DNA of 64,000 bases from the NCBI GenBank assembly GCA_020638675.1, contig JACKID010000001.1:1364001-1428000 (forward strand), written 5' to 3'. Every line of letters starts with the position of its first letter. The first letter of the stretch is position 1. Source of the DNA: Planctomycetota bacterium. GTDB taxonomy: Bacteria; Planctomycetota; UBA8742; UBA2392. The position numbers and the translations under genes are program-made. The notes under the pieces were generated by a model. That model had not been told where the DNA came from. It worked only from the letters and a program-made list of their open reading frames with translations, and did no database searches. This document shows, one piece after another, positions 47,851 to 56,955 of this stretch.

Positions 47851-50141
47851 AGCTGCTCCGTCTTCTGCTTTGCGTGATAGCAGCCGGCGTTGTGCTGGCG
47901 ATCGCCGGCGGCTCGGCCGACGCGTACATGACGATCCGCGTGCCGGCGGGCACAGGCGGGCAGGCGCTGCCCGTCCGCTGGGACCTGAACAACGTTGCCG
48001 GGCGCCCGAACGTGGCCAACGGGCGCGTACTGTATGAGATTGACGACAAGGGCTGCAACGACGGCGCCGGCTTCATGGGCCCGATTAACGAGTTCGAGGC
48101 GATCCAGAACAGCTTCGCCACCTGGCGCAACGTGCACGAGTCCAACCTTGAGTTCGAGTTCGCGGGCAGCACGACCAACGCGGTCACGAACGCGAGCGAC
48201 AACCGCAACGTCGTGCGCTGGGTGCCCAGCAACATCGCCAGCGGCGTGTTTGCCGTGACGATCACGACGTTTGATACCACCAACGGCCAGATCACCGACG
48301 CGGACATGGAGCTCAACGACCGCGACTTCACCTGGGACACGCTCGGACCAGCCGGCACAACCGGCGTGATCGGGCGCGCGATGATCGAGAACGTCGTGAC
48401 GCACGAGGCCGGCCACTTCTTTGGGCTGGATCATGCGTTCAACGCGCAGGCGACCATGTACGCGCAAAGCAGCGCCGGGCTGATCAATGGCTCAACGCTT
48501 GAGGCCGACGACCGCGCGCCGCTGATTGCCAACTACACCAATGCGGGTGTCGTGGACGCAACGCTGGGCACCGTGCAGGGCAGCGTCAGCAACGGATCGA
48601 CGGCGCAGTTCGGCGTGTACGTGACGCTGGTGGACGTCGCGACCGGCAAGAACGTGGTCGGCCACGTCAGCGAAGGCACGCCGGGCCCGTTTACCCTTGG
48701 CGCCTACACGATCGACAACGTGCCGCCGGGCAACTACCTCGCGTTCGCCATGCCGGTTACGAAGTCGCAATTGGGCAGCTACTACGGCACGGCGTTTACG
48801 AGTTTCTTCCCGATCGTGCGCGGCGTCGCGGTCGGCACCATCGGCGCGCCGACACTGGTGAAGGTTGCCCCGGGCGCGACGGTGACCGGCGTCGACTTGG
48901 TGCTGCCGGGGGCGTCGCAGAACCCGCTCGAGCCGGATGGCAGCAGCGCCACGGCCCATGCCATCGCCAGCGGCGAAGTCGTCGTCTCGAAGATTTCGGG
49001 CGCGACCGATGAGGACTACTACAGCTTCACGACGACGTCCGCGAACCAGCAGGTTACGATTCGCGTGCTGTCGGACACATTCGGCTTCAGCCTGAATCCG
49101 ACGCTGACCATGTACGACACCAACGGCACGACCGTACTGGCCAGCCCGACGTTCGGCGACCCGAACTACATGCCGTCGGCCAATGATGTGGACGACACGG
49201 CCTTTGACCTGAGCGGTGTGAACTTCGACGCACGCATCGTGCGCACGATGACCACGCCGGGGACTTACTATTTCAAGGTCGCCAGCAAGGTGGGGGCCAC
49301 GACCGGCACGTACATCGCCACGCTTGAGATCAGCGGCGACGACACGACCGCGGACGCCGTCTCGAGCACGATCGCGAGCAGCGTACCGGGAATTCAGGCG
49401 AACACGGCCGGCACGTTCCAGGTCATCGTGACCCCGCGCAACGTCTTCGCACGCGACCTGAACGCGCCGAACAGCTACACGGTGCAATTGCTGGATGTGA
49501 CCGGCTCTCCGACGGTGTTGCAGACGATCAGCTCGGGCACGACGCCGTTTGCGTTCAGCGTAAGCGCGGCGACGGTGGGGCAGGTCGTGAAGTACGGCGC
49601 GACGATTGACGGCACGCAGATCGGCGCGACCGTCAGCTTCAGCCACTACGGGACGCTTTCGACGACCAACAGCCGCATCACGCTGCTGGAAACTACGCTG
49701 AACGCCAACGGCTACGATCGCATTCCAGTGATGATCGAGCTGCGCGACGGCAGCAACAATCCGCTGCCGAACTCCGGGATTGCCGTCACGCTCAGCACCA
49801 CAGGCGGCACGCTCGACAACGGATCGACAACCGGCGCAAGCAACGTGGCGGCGGTGTTTGATTCGACGCTCGGCGTGTGGCTGATCGACCTGGTGGCGCC
49901 GACCAGTACGGGCACGGCAACGATCACGGCGTTCGCCAACAGCACGCAGATCGACAGCAAGCAGGTAACGATTCTCGCCCGCGCCAACGGTACGGGCGGC
50001 GGCACGAACCCCGGCGGCGGGGGAGGTGGCGGCGACGAGGATGACGGCGGCAGCTGCGTGATTGACCCCGTCGGCTCGTCCATGCTGGTGCTACTGGTGG
50101 CCGGAATGGTGGTGTGCATCCTGCGCCGCAGGGCCACATAG
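47847..50141 (+). CDS. Metzincin (matrixin-like) protease with C-terminal membrane anchor
   Basis: 764 residues with a signal peptide ending near SADAYM. The zinc motif HEAGHFFGLDH has His186, Glu187, His190 and His196, and the Met-turn is ATMYAQSS, so the active site is complete and of matrixin type. Two beta-sandwich regions follow; one (EPDGSSATAHAIASGEVV to TYIATLEI) resembles the pre-peptidase C-terminal domain. The C-terminus has a Gly-rich linker, the sequence DDGGSCVIDP, a membrane helix (MLVLLVAGMVVCIL) and RRRAT. A Cys just before a helix and an Arg cluster resembles sorting tails that are cut by envelope proteases. A similar tail is found at 63488. Confidence 0.9.
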   Translation: MKLLRLLLCVIAAGVVLAIAGGSADAYMTIRVPAGTGGQALPVRWDLNNVAGRPNVANGRVLYEIDDKGCNDGAGFMGPINEFEAIQNSFATWRNVHESNLEFEFAGSTTNAVTNASDNRNVVRWVPSNIASGVFAVTITTFDTTNGQITDADMELNDRDFTWDTLGPAGTTGVIGRAMIENVVTHEAGHFFGLDHAFNAQATMYAQSSAGLINGSTLEADDRAPLIANYTNAGVVDATLGTVQGSVSNGSTAQFGVYVTLVDVATGKNVVGHVSEGTPGPFTLGAYTIDNVPPGNYLAFAMPVTKSQLGSYYGTAFTSFFPIVRGVAVGTIGAPTLVKVAPGATVTGVDLVLPGASQNPLEPDGSSATAHAIASGEVVVSKISGATDEDYYSFTTTSANQQVTIRVLSDTFGFSLNPTLTMYDTNGTTVLASPTFGDPNYMPSANDVDDTAFDLSGVNFDARIVRTMTTPGTYYFKVASKVGATTGTYIATLEISGDDTTADAVSSTIASSVPGIQANTAGTFQVIVTPRNVFARDLNAPNSYTVQLLDVTGSPTVLQTISSGTTPFAFSVSAATVGQVVKYGATIDGTQIGATVSFSHYGTLSTTNSRITLLETTLNANGYDRIPVMIELRDGSNNPLPNSGIAVTLSTTGGTLDNGSTTGASNVAAVFDSTLGVWLIDLVAPTSTGTATITAFANSTQIDSKQVTILARANGTGGGTNPGGGGGGGDEDDGGSCVIDPVGSSMLVLLVAGMVVCILRRRAT

Positions 50142-50159
50142 ATTCGTTCTCAAATGCAA

Positions 50160-50183
50160 AACCCGCCCGATTCCGGGCGGGTT
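50160..50183. terminator. Bidirectional terminator between convergent genes
   Basis: AACCCGCCCG and CGGGCGGGTT flank a four-base loop and are followed by GTTTGTTT on the plus strand and by TTTGCATTTG on the minus strand. It lies between the stops at 50141 and 50202. Confidence 0.88.
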
Positions 50184-50201
50184 GTTTGTTTCGTCGTTCA
50201 G

Positions 50202-51092
50202 CTAGCGCAGCTTCTCAAACTCCTGGTGCATCTCGGTGAAGCTGTCTTCGCACAGCTCGGTTCGGCAGCGGGTGCGGGCTTCGTCACGGGTATCACGGCG
50301 GATGTCTCTCTTCTTCACCGTGTGCTGCGCGAAGGGTGAGTTCTCGCCCTTCTTGTAGAGCTTGTAGCTAAGTTCGCCGTCGTAGACCGCGTACAGCTCG
50401 GCGCCCATGAACTCGGGGTTCTTGGTGAGCGTCAGCTCGACTTCAAGCTGCACGCGCATCTCGTAGTCTTTCTCATCGCCGATGCTGTAGTTCATTTCCT
50501 TGAAGTGGTCGACCATCCAGGTCTTGGCCGTGTCGTCGGGCTTCTTCATGTCGATCCAGACTTTGAAGGTACCGCGCGTCGGCGGCGGCAGCGGGTCGTC
50601 CTTCTTCGGATCTTCCTTGGGCTGGTCCGGCACGACCGGGTCTTCCTTGGGCGGCGTCACTTCGCCGTCTTCGCCCGGGATCTCGAGCCCTTCCACCTTC
50701 GGCAGCTCGTTGATCCGGTTGCGCGCTTCCTTGTTCTTGGGCTCAAGCTTCAGCGCCGCAACCAGCACGTAAGCCTCTTCTTCGTCCATCGCGAACTGGT
50801 GGCAGAAGTCGGCGAGCTTGATGACTGAGGCGAACTTGGAGAAATCCGCGGCGCTCTTGCGCAGCTCGTAGTGCTTGTCGCCGCGCGTGTAATCCCAGTT
50901 GATAAACAGCTCGACGCCGTCGCCGATGTCGAGCTTCACGCCATCCTCGTCAACTTTCTTGACGGTGCCGTTGAGGATGTCGCCGCTCTTCAGATACAGG
51001 GCAAGCTGTTTGGAGTCGCTGGAGTCCTGCGCCAGCGCGCTGCCGACGGCAATCAGCGCCAAGCACAGAAAGGAGAAGGTGAGACGTTTCAT
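50202..51092 (-). CDS. Secreted hypothetical protein with an LSm-like N-terminal motif
   Basis: 296 residues from the ATG at 51092, with GGGGAG upstream. A signal peptide (MKRLTFSFLCLALIAVGSALAQ, cleaved near AQD) is followed by LALYLKSGDILNGTVKKVDE, which resembles the start of an LSm or SH3-like beta-barrel. A Pro/Asp-rich linker sits near residues 150-180. The C-terminal domain has GTFKVWIDMKKPDD and beta strands with ELYAVYDGELSYKLYK. It overlaps the stop of the upstream ThiD2-ThiE gene by 4 bp (ATGA), a coupling that gives no clear functional link. The family is unknown. Confidence 0.78.
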   Translation of the reverse strand: MKRLTFSFLCLALIAVGSALAQDSSDSKQLALYLKSGDILNGTVKKVDEDGVKLDIGDGVELFINWDYTRGDKHYELRKSAADFSKFASVIKLADFCHQFAMDEEEAYVLVAALKLEPKNKEARNRINELPKVEGLEIPGEDGEVTPPKEDPVVPDQPKEDPKKDDPLPPPTRGTFKVWIDMKKPDDTAKTWMVDHFKEMNYSIGDEKDYEMRVQLEVELTLTKNPEFMGAELYAVYDGELSYKLYKKGENSPFAQHTVKKRDIRRDTRDEARTRCRTELCEDSFTEMHQEFEKLR

Positions 51093-52111
51093 GCTCGCTC
51101 CCCTAAGGCCTTGCAAAGGGCCAGGTATTCCGCACCGGGGTCTGAAGCGTTGAGCAAAGCGCTCGACACTGCGATGTGCCGGGCGCCATGGCCAACCAGC
51201 TCAGCCACGTTGTCCCTGCCGATGCCGCCGATGCAGAACACAGGTATTTCTACCCGCAGCGTCGGAACCAGCGAAGGACCACCCACAGATTGTACTTTCT
51301 TCGTGTCTGTGTGAAACATAGCACCTAATCCAACGTAGTCGGCGCCCAATTGTTCGGCGTCGGCGGCTTCCTCGGCGTTGTGGGTGCTGACGCCAATCAA
51401 TGCCGCCGGCCCCAATATCTTGCGGGCATGGATGATATCCAGGTCGTCCTGGCCCAGATGTACGCCCTGAGCGCCCGTCGCGGCCGCGACATCAACGCGG
51501 TCGTTGACGATGACCGTGGCGTAGTACTTGCGGGTGACGGCCTTGAAGGCGACCACGTGGGCCACGAAGTTGCGCGTGGGGAGGTTCTTTTCGCGTAACT
51601 GAAACAGGCGCGCCCCGGCCTCTAGCAGGCTGGCCAGCACGTCGCGCCAGTCATCGCGCGCGTACATATCGGAAAAGACCACCATCACCGGCGCGTCCAG
51701 CGCTGCGCGGCGGGGCGCGGCGACGAACAACTGCTGCTCGGCCTGATACGCGGCGTAGCGCGCCCGGGCAGCGGCTCCGGCCGCGTTGGCGTTGTGCAGC
51801 TGCGAGAATTCCTCGATCACGCGCAGGGCTTCCTGAGCGCGTTTGAGCCCGGCCGCGGCTACATCACGCTCCGAGCCGCGTTTGACGTCGTCCGCCTGGG
51901 GGCGGGTGCCCGGGTCGCTTTCCACATCGCGCGAGGCCAACAGCCCGGGACCGAAAGCTTCGGCGCAGGCCTGGACCTTTTTGCGGACACTCTTGAGCGC
52001 TTGCGCGGCCGAGGCGTCTTCCAGCACCAGCCGCGCATACTCTTCGGCCGTGCGCAGGCCTTCGCGCGCGCGGTTCAGGTTGGCGTCGATGATTCGCAAG
52101 GATTTGTCCAC
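51089..52111 (-). CDS. thiE: Fused ThiD2-ThiE thiamine phosphate synthase
   Basis: 340 residues from the GTG at 52111. Residues about 1-140 match the ThiD2 domain (LRIIDANLNRAREGLRTAEE and GLKRAQEALRVIEEFSQL), a kinase for hydroxymethylpyrimidine phosphate. Residues about 145-340 are ThiE: LFQLREKNLPTRNF, IVNDRVDVAAATGAQGVHLGQDDL, IGVSTHNAEEA, GADYVGLGAMFHTDTK and VFCIGGIG. The fused enzyme would carry out the last two steps before thiamine phosphate release in the cytoplasm. There is no ribosome binding site upstream of the GTG, but TATAAT ends seven bases before it, so the mRNA may be leaderless. Confidence 0.92.
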   Translation of the reverse strand: MDKSLRIIDANLNRAREGLRTAEEYARLVLEDASAAQALKSVRKKVQACAEAFGPGLLASRDVESDPGTRPQADDVKRGSERDVAAAGLKRAQEALRVIEEFSQLHNANAAGAAARARYAAYQAEQQLFVAAPRRAALDAPVMVVFSDMYARDDWRDVLASLLEAGARLFQLREKNLPTRNFVAHVVAFKAVTRKYYATVIVNDRVDVAAATGAQGVHLGQDDLDIIHARKILGPAALIGVSTHNAEEAADAEQLGADYVGLGAMFHTDTKKVQSVGGPSLVPTLRVEIPVFCIGGIGRDNVAELVGHGARHIAVSSALLNASDPGAEYLALCKALGERA

Positions 52112-52117
52112 GCGTAG

Positions 52118-52123
52118 ATTATA
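52118..52123 (-). promoter_or_regulatory. TATAAT -10 element directly upstream of the ThiD2-ThiE gene
   Basis: The minus-strand sequence reads TATAAT then CTACGC then the GTG start at 52111. A transcript begun at the normal distance from this -10 would start at or one base from the GTG, giving a leaderless message. No good -35 hexamer is visible. On the plus strand the sequence TTTATAGT near 52135 may be the -10 of purB. Confidence 0.55.
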
Positions 52124-52159
52124 GCGGGACCCACTTTATAGTCGCCGGGGGAGACGAAG

Positions 52160-53590
52160 ATGGCGGACCATGACACCTTCCAGCACCCGCTCGTCGGGCG
52201 CTATGCGGCCAAAGAGATGCGGCAGCTTTTTGGCCAGCAGAAGCGTATCGGGCTGTGGCGTCGCCTGTGGGTGGCGCTGGCGGAAGCCGAGCAGGAACTA
52301 GGCCTGACCCAGATCACCGACGAAGCGCTGAAGCAGATGCGCGCGCACCTCGACGACATAGACTTCACCAAGGCCGCCGACTACGAGAAACAGTTCCGCC
52401 ACGACGTGATGGCGCACGTGCACACATTCGGCGACGTCGCCCCGGCGGCCAAGGCCATCATCCACCTCGGCGCGACAAGCTGCTACGTCACCGACAACGC
52501 CGAATTGGTGCTCATGCGTGAGGGGCTGCGGATGCTGCTTGCGCGCCTGCGCGGCGTGATTGCGGCGTTTGCGGAGTTTGCAGGCAAGCACGCCGACCTG
52601 CCCTGCCTTGGCGCGACACACTTTCAGGTGGCGCAGCTCACGACAGTCGGCAAGCGCGCGGCGCTTTGGCTGCAGGACCTCGTCAGCGACTACCACGAAC
52701 TGTCGCGTCTCGAGCGCGACATGCCGATGCGCGGCGTGAAGGGCACCACCGGCACGCAGGCGAGCTTTCTGGAGCTGTTCGACGGCGACGCCGAGAAGGT
52801 CAAGCAACTCAACACGGCCGTGTGCAAGAAGATGGGGTTTGAAACGTCGTTCGCCGTCACGGGCCAAACCTACCCGCGCAAATACGATTACCAGGTACTG
52901 ACGACGATCGCGGGCATCGGCGTCAGCGCGCAGAAGCTGGCGACGGACATCCGCCTGCTGTGCGGGCTTGGCGAGCTGGACGAGCCGTTCGAAGAGAAGC
53001 AGATCGGCAGCAGCGCCATGGCCTACAAGCGCAACCCGATGCGCAGCGAACGCTGCTGCTCGATTGCGCGCTACCTGATCCATTTGCCCGCCAACGCGGC
53101 GTCCACGGCCGCGGAGCAGTGGCTGGAGCGCACGCTGGACGACAGCGCCAACCGCCGCATGAGCATCCCGGAGACGTTCCTCGCGGCCGACGTGGTGCTG
53201 AGCATCCTGCACAACATCGGCAGCGGGCTGATCGCCAACAAGCCGGTGATCGCCGCGCGCGTGAAGCGCGAGCTGCCGCTGATGGCGACCGAGAAGATCA
53301 TCATGCAGGCCGTGCGCGCTGGCGGCGACCGGCAGGAGATTCACGAGGCGATCCGCGTGCACAGCCATGCGGCCATCAAGCGCATGAAAGAAGAAGGCGC
53401 GCCGGACAACGATCTGATCGCGCGCTTGAAGGGCGACGCGCTCTTCAGCAAAGTCCCGCTGGATGAGCTGATGGACGCGACCCGCTTCGTCGGGCTCGCG
53501 CCGCTGCAGACGCGCGAGTTTCTCGAGCAGCACGTGAAGCCCATCCTCGCGGAAGGCGAGGCGCTGAAGGGCGAGGGCTTGAACGTGTAA
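52160..53590 (+). CDS. purB: Adenylosuccinate lyase
   Basis: 476 residues with GGGGGAG before the ATG. The fumarase-superfamily signature SSAMAYKRNP lies at about residues 284-293. Other lyase motifs are HDVMAHVHTFGD, HLGATSCYVTDN and GVKGTTGTQASF. The length and the LFGQQKRIGLWRRLW opening fit the group that includes animal ADSL. The enzyme releases fumarate in purine synthesis, first from SAICAR and then from adenylosuccinate. It is divergent from the ThiD2-ThiE gene, with a 48-bp gap, and followed by a palindromic repeat. Confidence 0.95.
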   Translation: MADHDTFQHPLVGRYAAKEMRQLFGQQKRIGLWRRLWVALAEAEQELGLTQITDEALKQMRAHLDDIDFTKAADYEKQFRHDVMAHVHTFGDVAPAAKAIIHLGATSCYVTDNAELVLMREGLRMLLARLRGVIAAFAEFAGKHADLPCLGATHFQVAQLTTVGKRAALWLQDLVSDYHELSRLERDMPMRGVKGTTGTQASFLELFDGDAEKVKQLNTAVCKKMGFETSFAVTGQTYPRKYDYQVLTTIAGIGVSAQKLATDIRLLCGLGELDEPFEEKQIGSSAMAYKRNPMRSERCCSIARYLIHLPANAASTAAEQWLERTLDDSANRRMSIPETFLAADVVLSILHNIGSGLIANKPVIAARVKRELPLMATEKIIMQAVRAGGDRQEIHEAIRVHSHAAIKRMKEEGAPDNDLIARLKGDALFSKVPLDELMDATRFVGLAPLQTREFLEQHVKPILAEGEALKGEGLNV

Positions 53591-53591
53591 A

Positions 53592-53663
53592 TGGTGGGGC
53601 GGACATTCCTGTCCGCCCCCGTGAATTTCAGACAATGCGCGGACAGGAATGTCCGCGCCACCA
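53592..53663. repeat. Palindromic repeat with 25-bp inverted arms
   Basis: The left arm 53592-53616 and the right arm 53639-53663 are inverted copies with one mismatch and a 22-bp spacer; the core is GCGGACATTCCTGTCCGC. Each arm is itself partly palindromic. The element sits between the convergent purB and 53668 genes and can act as a terminator in both directions. It has the layout of a miniature inverted-repeat element. Confidence 0.8.
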
Positions 53664-53667
53664 ATAG

Positions 53668-55215
53668 TTACTTGTCTTCACCTGACGGCAGGTCGATGTA
53701 GTTGGCGATCGCCCAGGTCTTGAACGCGGTCATGAAGTCGGGCTCGTTCGTGCCGAGCACCGTCAGCATGCGCTGCAACAGCTCGGAAGCACTCTCCGCG
53801 GGCTTCTTTTCCTTGTAGCGGGCGACGAATTCCTCGTACGCATTCTTCATGAACTCGCCCAGCTTTTCCTTGTGCGCGTGCAGCAGGTAGTCCGTGAAGC
53901 AGAAGGCCGCGGCCGTTTCGTCCTGCCCGTAGTCCTGCGGACGCATCTTGACCAGGTCGCTCAATGTCAGGGGTTTGTCGCCGGCGACGGTCATGGCCAC
54001 GTGCAGACGCCACCCGGCCGCGCAGTTGCCGAGCCCCGGCAATGATTCCGCGCCGCCGGTGTCGATTACGCCGGTGCTCTTGACCGCGAAGAAGCGCGAG
54101 GATGTTGAGCCGTTCATCTGCGTGCTCAGCACATAGCCGAAGCCGCGGATCAGCCAGTAGTAGTTCTCGCTGCCGAAGTGGCGGACCATTTCCTTGTAGC
54201 CGAGGTCGTGGGCCATGCCGTCGCGGACGCCGAAGTCGTTGGTGTAGTTCGGGTAGAACCAGCACGCGCCGTAGGGCTTGTAGACCGGCGTTCCGCCCGA
54301 GGTCTCGGCGCGGGTCTTGCGATCACTGGCGTCCGGAATGCCAGAGCACTTCTCGACGAATCGCGCAAAGCGGTCACGCTCAATCAGCACGGTGTAGTGC
54401 AGGCGCTGGTCGTCGCTGGTGGGCTCCTTCGGCAAATCGATGCCGAGCAGCTCGGAGATGCGCGTGCGGCAGGCCTCTCCGAACTGCGCCAGGTTCTTGG
54501 CCCACTCGGGGCCTTTGTCGCCCATGTCCATGTGCGTAATCAGGTGCTTGGTGCGGCGCTTGGACATCGGCAGCCCGCTCTGTTCTTCGTAAGGCGATTT
54601 TTCCTCGAAGGCCTGGCCTGCATCCGCACGCTGGATCCAGACTTCGCGGTTAGTGTCGGCCTCGTCGTCGAGCTGGTGGCGGTACCACCAGTTGGCGGGC
54701 ATGCAGCGAGCGGCCTTCTGCGCGCCGCGATGTTCGGGGAAGAGTTGCAGGGTGTAGTACAGCGCCAGCATGCGCTGTGGCGCGGGCAGCTCGGTGTCCT
54801 CAACGAACTTCCAGATCTTCTCCGCGGCCTTCTCGCGCAGGGGCGCGGTTTCGACGCGCAGCTTTTCCACCAGCTCATCGCGCTTGGACTCGTTGATCTT
54901 GTCGGTGAGGGGGATCATGTCCTCCTCAAGCACCCAGGCGCCTTTCTTGCGCTCGAAGCCCATCACCTTGCGGATCTTCTTGTGGTCCGTGTCGAACTCC
55001 AGCCCGTGGCTGAAATAGGAGCGCGCGTAGGTGTACAGGCCTTTGCCCTTGGCCATGTCGCCGCATTCGAAGCAGGTGTCGGCGAGGTCCGCCAGTGCCT
55101 TGGCGAGCTTCTTGTCGGGCGTTACGCCGAAGTTGGCGTCGGCGTCCGCCGGCCGGGGTTGGGCCAGCAGCAACAGTGCAACGGCAAGCGCCGCTGTCCA
55201 AGTCAGCTTCTGCAT
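53668..55215 (-). CDS. Secreted hypothetical protein, possibly DUF1570-like
   Basis: 515 residues with GGAGGAGGACAC before the ATG. A signal peptide (MQKLTWTAALAVALLLLA) leads to a helical N-terminal part that looks like TPR (KALADLADTCFECGDMAKGKG). The rest contains KHLITHMDMGDKGPEWAK, YTVLIERDRFARFVEKC, ETSGGTPVYKPYGACWFYPN and WLIRGFGYVLSTQMNGS. The arrangement resembles planctomycetal DUF1570 proteins, which carry a degenerate metallopeptidase-like domain, but no HExxH motif was seen, so enzyme activity is doubtful. It starts a series of minus-strand secreted proteins that runs to 59896. Confidence 0.75.
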   Translation of the reverse strand: MQKLTWTAALAVALLLLAQPRPADADANFGVTPDKKLAKALADLADTCFECGDMAKGKGLYTYARSYFSHGLEFDTDHKKIRKVMGFERKKGAWVLEEDMIPLTDKINESKRDELVEKLRVETAPLREKAAEKIWKFVEDTELPAPQRMLALYYTLQLFPEHRGAQKAARCMPANWWYRHQLDDEADTNREVWIQRADAGQAFEEKSPYEEQSGLPMSKRRTKHLITHMDMGDKGPEWAKNLAQFGEACRTRISELLGIDLPKEPTSDDQRLHYTVLIERDRFARFVEKCSGIPDASDRKTRAETSGGTPVYKPYGACWFYPNYTNDFGVRDGMAHDLGYKEMVRHFGSENYYWLIRGFGYVLSTQMNGSTSSRFFAVKSTGVIDTGGAESLPGLGNCAAGWRLHVAMTVAGDKPLTLSDLVKMRPQDYGQDETAAAFCFTDYLLHAHKEKLGEFMKNAYEEFVARYKEKKPAESASELLQRMLTVLGTNEPDFMTAFKTWAIANYIDLPSGEDK

Positions 55216-55264
55216 GTGTCCTCCTCCTCGCCGCTGATTGTAACAAATCGCGACGAAGCGAGAG

Positions 55265-56884
55265 CTAATCCGGGAGATTTGGCTGGCCGCTGCGGTCGAT
55301 GTACTTGCCGCCCGTGGCGTTGGCGAGGCCTTGCAGCAGCGGCTTCGGGTGCGGCCCGATGCCGACGGTGTGAATGACCGCGCGCCGGAACAGGTTCAGG
55401 CGGCGGACCTCGGCGATGATGTTTTCGGTGATCGTGAAGCGCGCGCGGGCCGTCGGGTCGGCGACGCGGTCCGGCGGGTTCTTTTCGTCGCTGACGTTGG
55501 GCGAGCCGTCGGTCAGGAAGAAGATCGTCGTGGCGCCGCTCAGCAGGCAGTTCAGGTCGGAAGCGGGGTCGGCTTTGCCGTTCATCATGTCGGCCGGGTC
55601 GAGGGTCTTTTTCTCGTTGATGCAGAACGCGCGGTTGAGCGCACCATGAATGTTCGTCGCGCCCATCACGGCCAGTTGCTCGACCTTCTTGATGAACGTC
55701 TGCTTGTTCTTTTCGGTCGCCTGCACGAACTCGTTCCGGCTCTGGATCAGCATGCTGTGCGTCGAGCCGTAGGTGACGATGTTGAACGAGTAGTCTTCCG
55801 GCAGGTGGTTCAGCGTGAAGATCAGCTCGACCTTGGCGAGGTCCAGCTTGGTCACGACGCCGCTGTAGTCCGGCTTCTCGACCTCTTCTGCTTTGTTGTC
55901 GTCGTCCTTGTCGCCCTTGCGCTTGCCGCTGACGGGGCCGTCCTTCTTGTCGGTCTTGGGGTCCTTCGGCTCTTCGCCCATGTTGACGGGCGAGCTCATT
56001 GAGCCGGACACGTCGATCACGAACACGACGCGTTTGCCCACCGCCTCGGCGTCGAAGAACGCCGGCGGGCGACGCCCGGTGGAAGTCTTGCCTTCGTGCT
56101 CGGGCTGGTCCTCCGGCGTGACGCCGCCGACTTTGACCCACCAGCGCCAGTACTGGCCCTGCGCGTACGGCGGCTTGCCGGTGATGTCGGCCAGGGCCTT
56201 GCAGGTGAACCAGCGAATGCGGTCGTCTTTGGTCTGGTCGAGAATGTCCGCCAGCTTCAGCACCACGGCAAAGCGCGTGTCGTTGTCCTTGTCCGTCACC
56301 ATGCGCGGGCAGGCGGACAGCACGGTCAGCGCGAACATCCAGCGTTCGTTGTCCCACTTGCTGCTGTATTCTCCCAGCAGCGGCGGCAGCATGTGCCCAA
56401 AGTCCGTGCGTCCCGCGCTTGCCAGCGCTTCGATGTAGGCCGAGCCGAAGTAGACGTCGCGCTCGCTGACGTCGTCGGCCAACTCGCCCAGTACGTCATC
56501 GCCGCCGCGACTGCGCTGCTTCGCGAGCCCGGTCAAAAGCCAGACTGCGCCCATCAGGGTTTCCGGCGTGTTCCACTTGCCTACGGTCTTCGAGATCAGC
56601 TTCAGGGCGTCGGGATCGGTCAGGTCGGCGACGGCGTCGCACATGCGGAAGCCGGCCGGCCCGTCATGCTCGACCTGCAGTGCGGCCAGGACGTAGCTCG
56701 CCGCCAGCTTGTCGTTGATGCGGCAAAGATCCTCGACGGCGCGTGCGCGCTCGTCGGGGTCCTCACTGGTCGCGGATTTGCCGAGGCGGTGGGTGACTTC
56801 GTCGTCACCGGCGTGCACGGGCACGCTGTAGCTGAGGACAAACAGCGCGAGCAGACTGGCCGATGTGAAGCGCAGAAGCTGCAT
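55265..56884 (-). CDS. Secreted HEAT-VWA protein (paralogue 1)
   Basis: 539 residues from the ATG at 56884; frames further upstream lack a signal peptide. A signal peptide (about 1-25) is followed by HEAT-like helix pairs, including DPDERARAVEDLCRINDK and DDRIRWFTCKALADITGK. The VWA domain begins near residue 284, with the MIDAS residues in VIDVSGSMSS (Asp291) and later TIFFLTDGSPN. A charged Lys/Asp insertion follows the first VWA motif. The protein likely binds a partner in the envelope through a metal ion. It is a tandem paralogue of the protein at 56956, 71 bp away, with a strong terminator between the two genes. Confidence 0.88.
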   Translation of the reverse strand: MQLLRFTSASLLALFVLSYSVPVHAGDDEVTHRLGKSATSEDPDERARAVEDLCRINDKLAASYVLAALQVEHDGPAGFRMCDAVADLTDPDALKLISKTVGKWNTPETLMGAVWLLTGLAKQRSRGGDDVLGELADDVSERDVYFGSAYIEALASAGRTDFGHMLPPLLGEYSSKWDNERWMFALTVLSACPRMVTDKDNDTRFAVVLKLADILDQTKDDRIRWFTCKALADITGKPPYAQGQYWRWWVKVGGVTPEDQPEHEGKTSTGRRPPAFFDAEAVGKRVVFVIDVSGSMSSPVNMGEEPKDPKTDKKDGPVSGKRKGDKDDDNKAEEVEKPDYSGVVTKLDLAKVELIFTLNHLPEDYSFNIVTYGSTHSMLIQSRNEFVQATEKNKQTFIKKVEQLAVMGATNIHGALNRAFCINEKKTLDPADMMNGKADPASDLNCLLSGATTIFFLTDGSPNVSDEKNPPDRVADPTARARFTITENIIAEVRRLNLFRRAVIHTVGIGPHPKPLLQGLANATGGKYIDRSGQPNLPD

Positions 56885-56918
56885 GAACCCGATCTGACCT
56901 GCCGCCCGGGGAAGAAAG

Positions 56919-56944
56919 CCGGGGGGCGCGATTGCGCCCCCCGG
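56919..56944 (-). terminator. Terminator of the upstream HEAT-VWA gene
   Basis: CCGGGGGGCGC and GCGCCCCCCGG form an 11-bp stem with loop GATT, 12 bp after the stop of the gene at 56956-58614. On the minus strand TTTCTTCCC follows. It separates the two paralogous transcripts at least partly. Confidence 0.85.
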
Positions 56945-56955
56945 GGTTGTGGATC

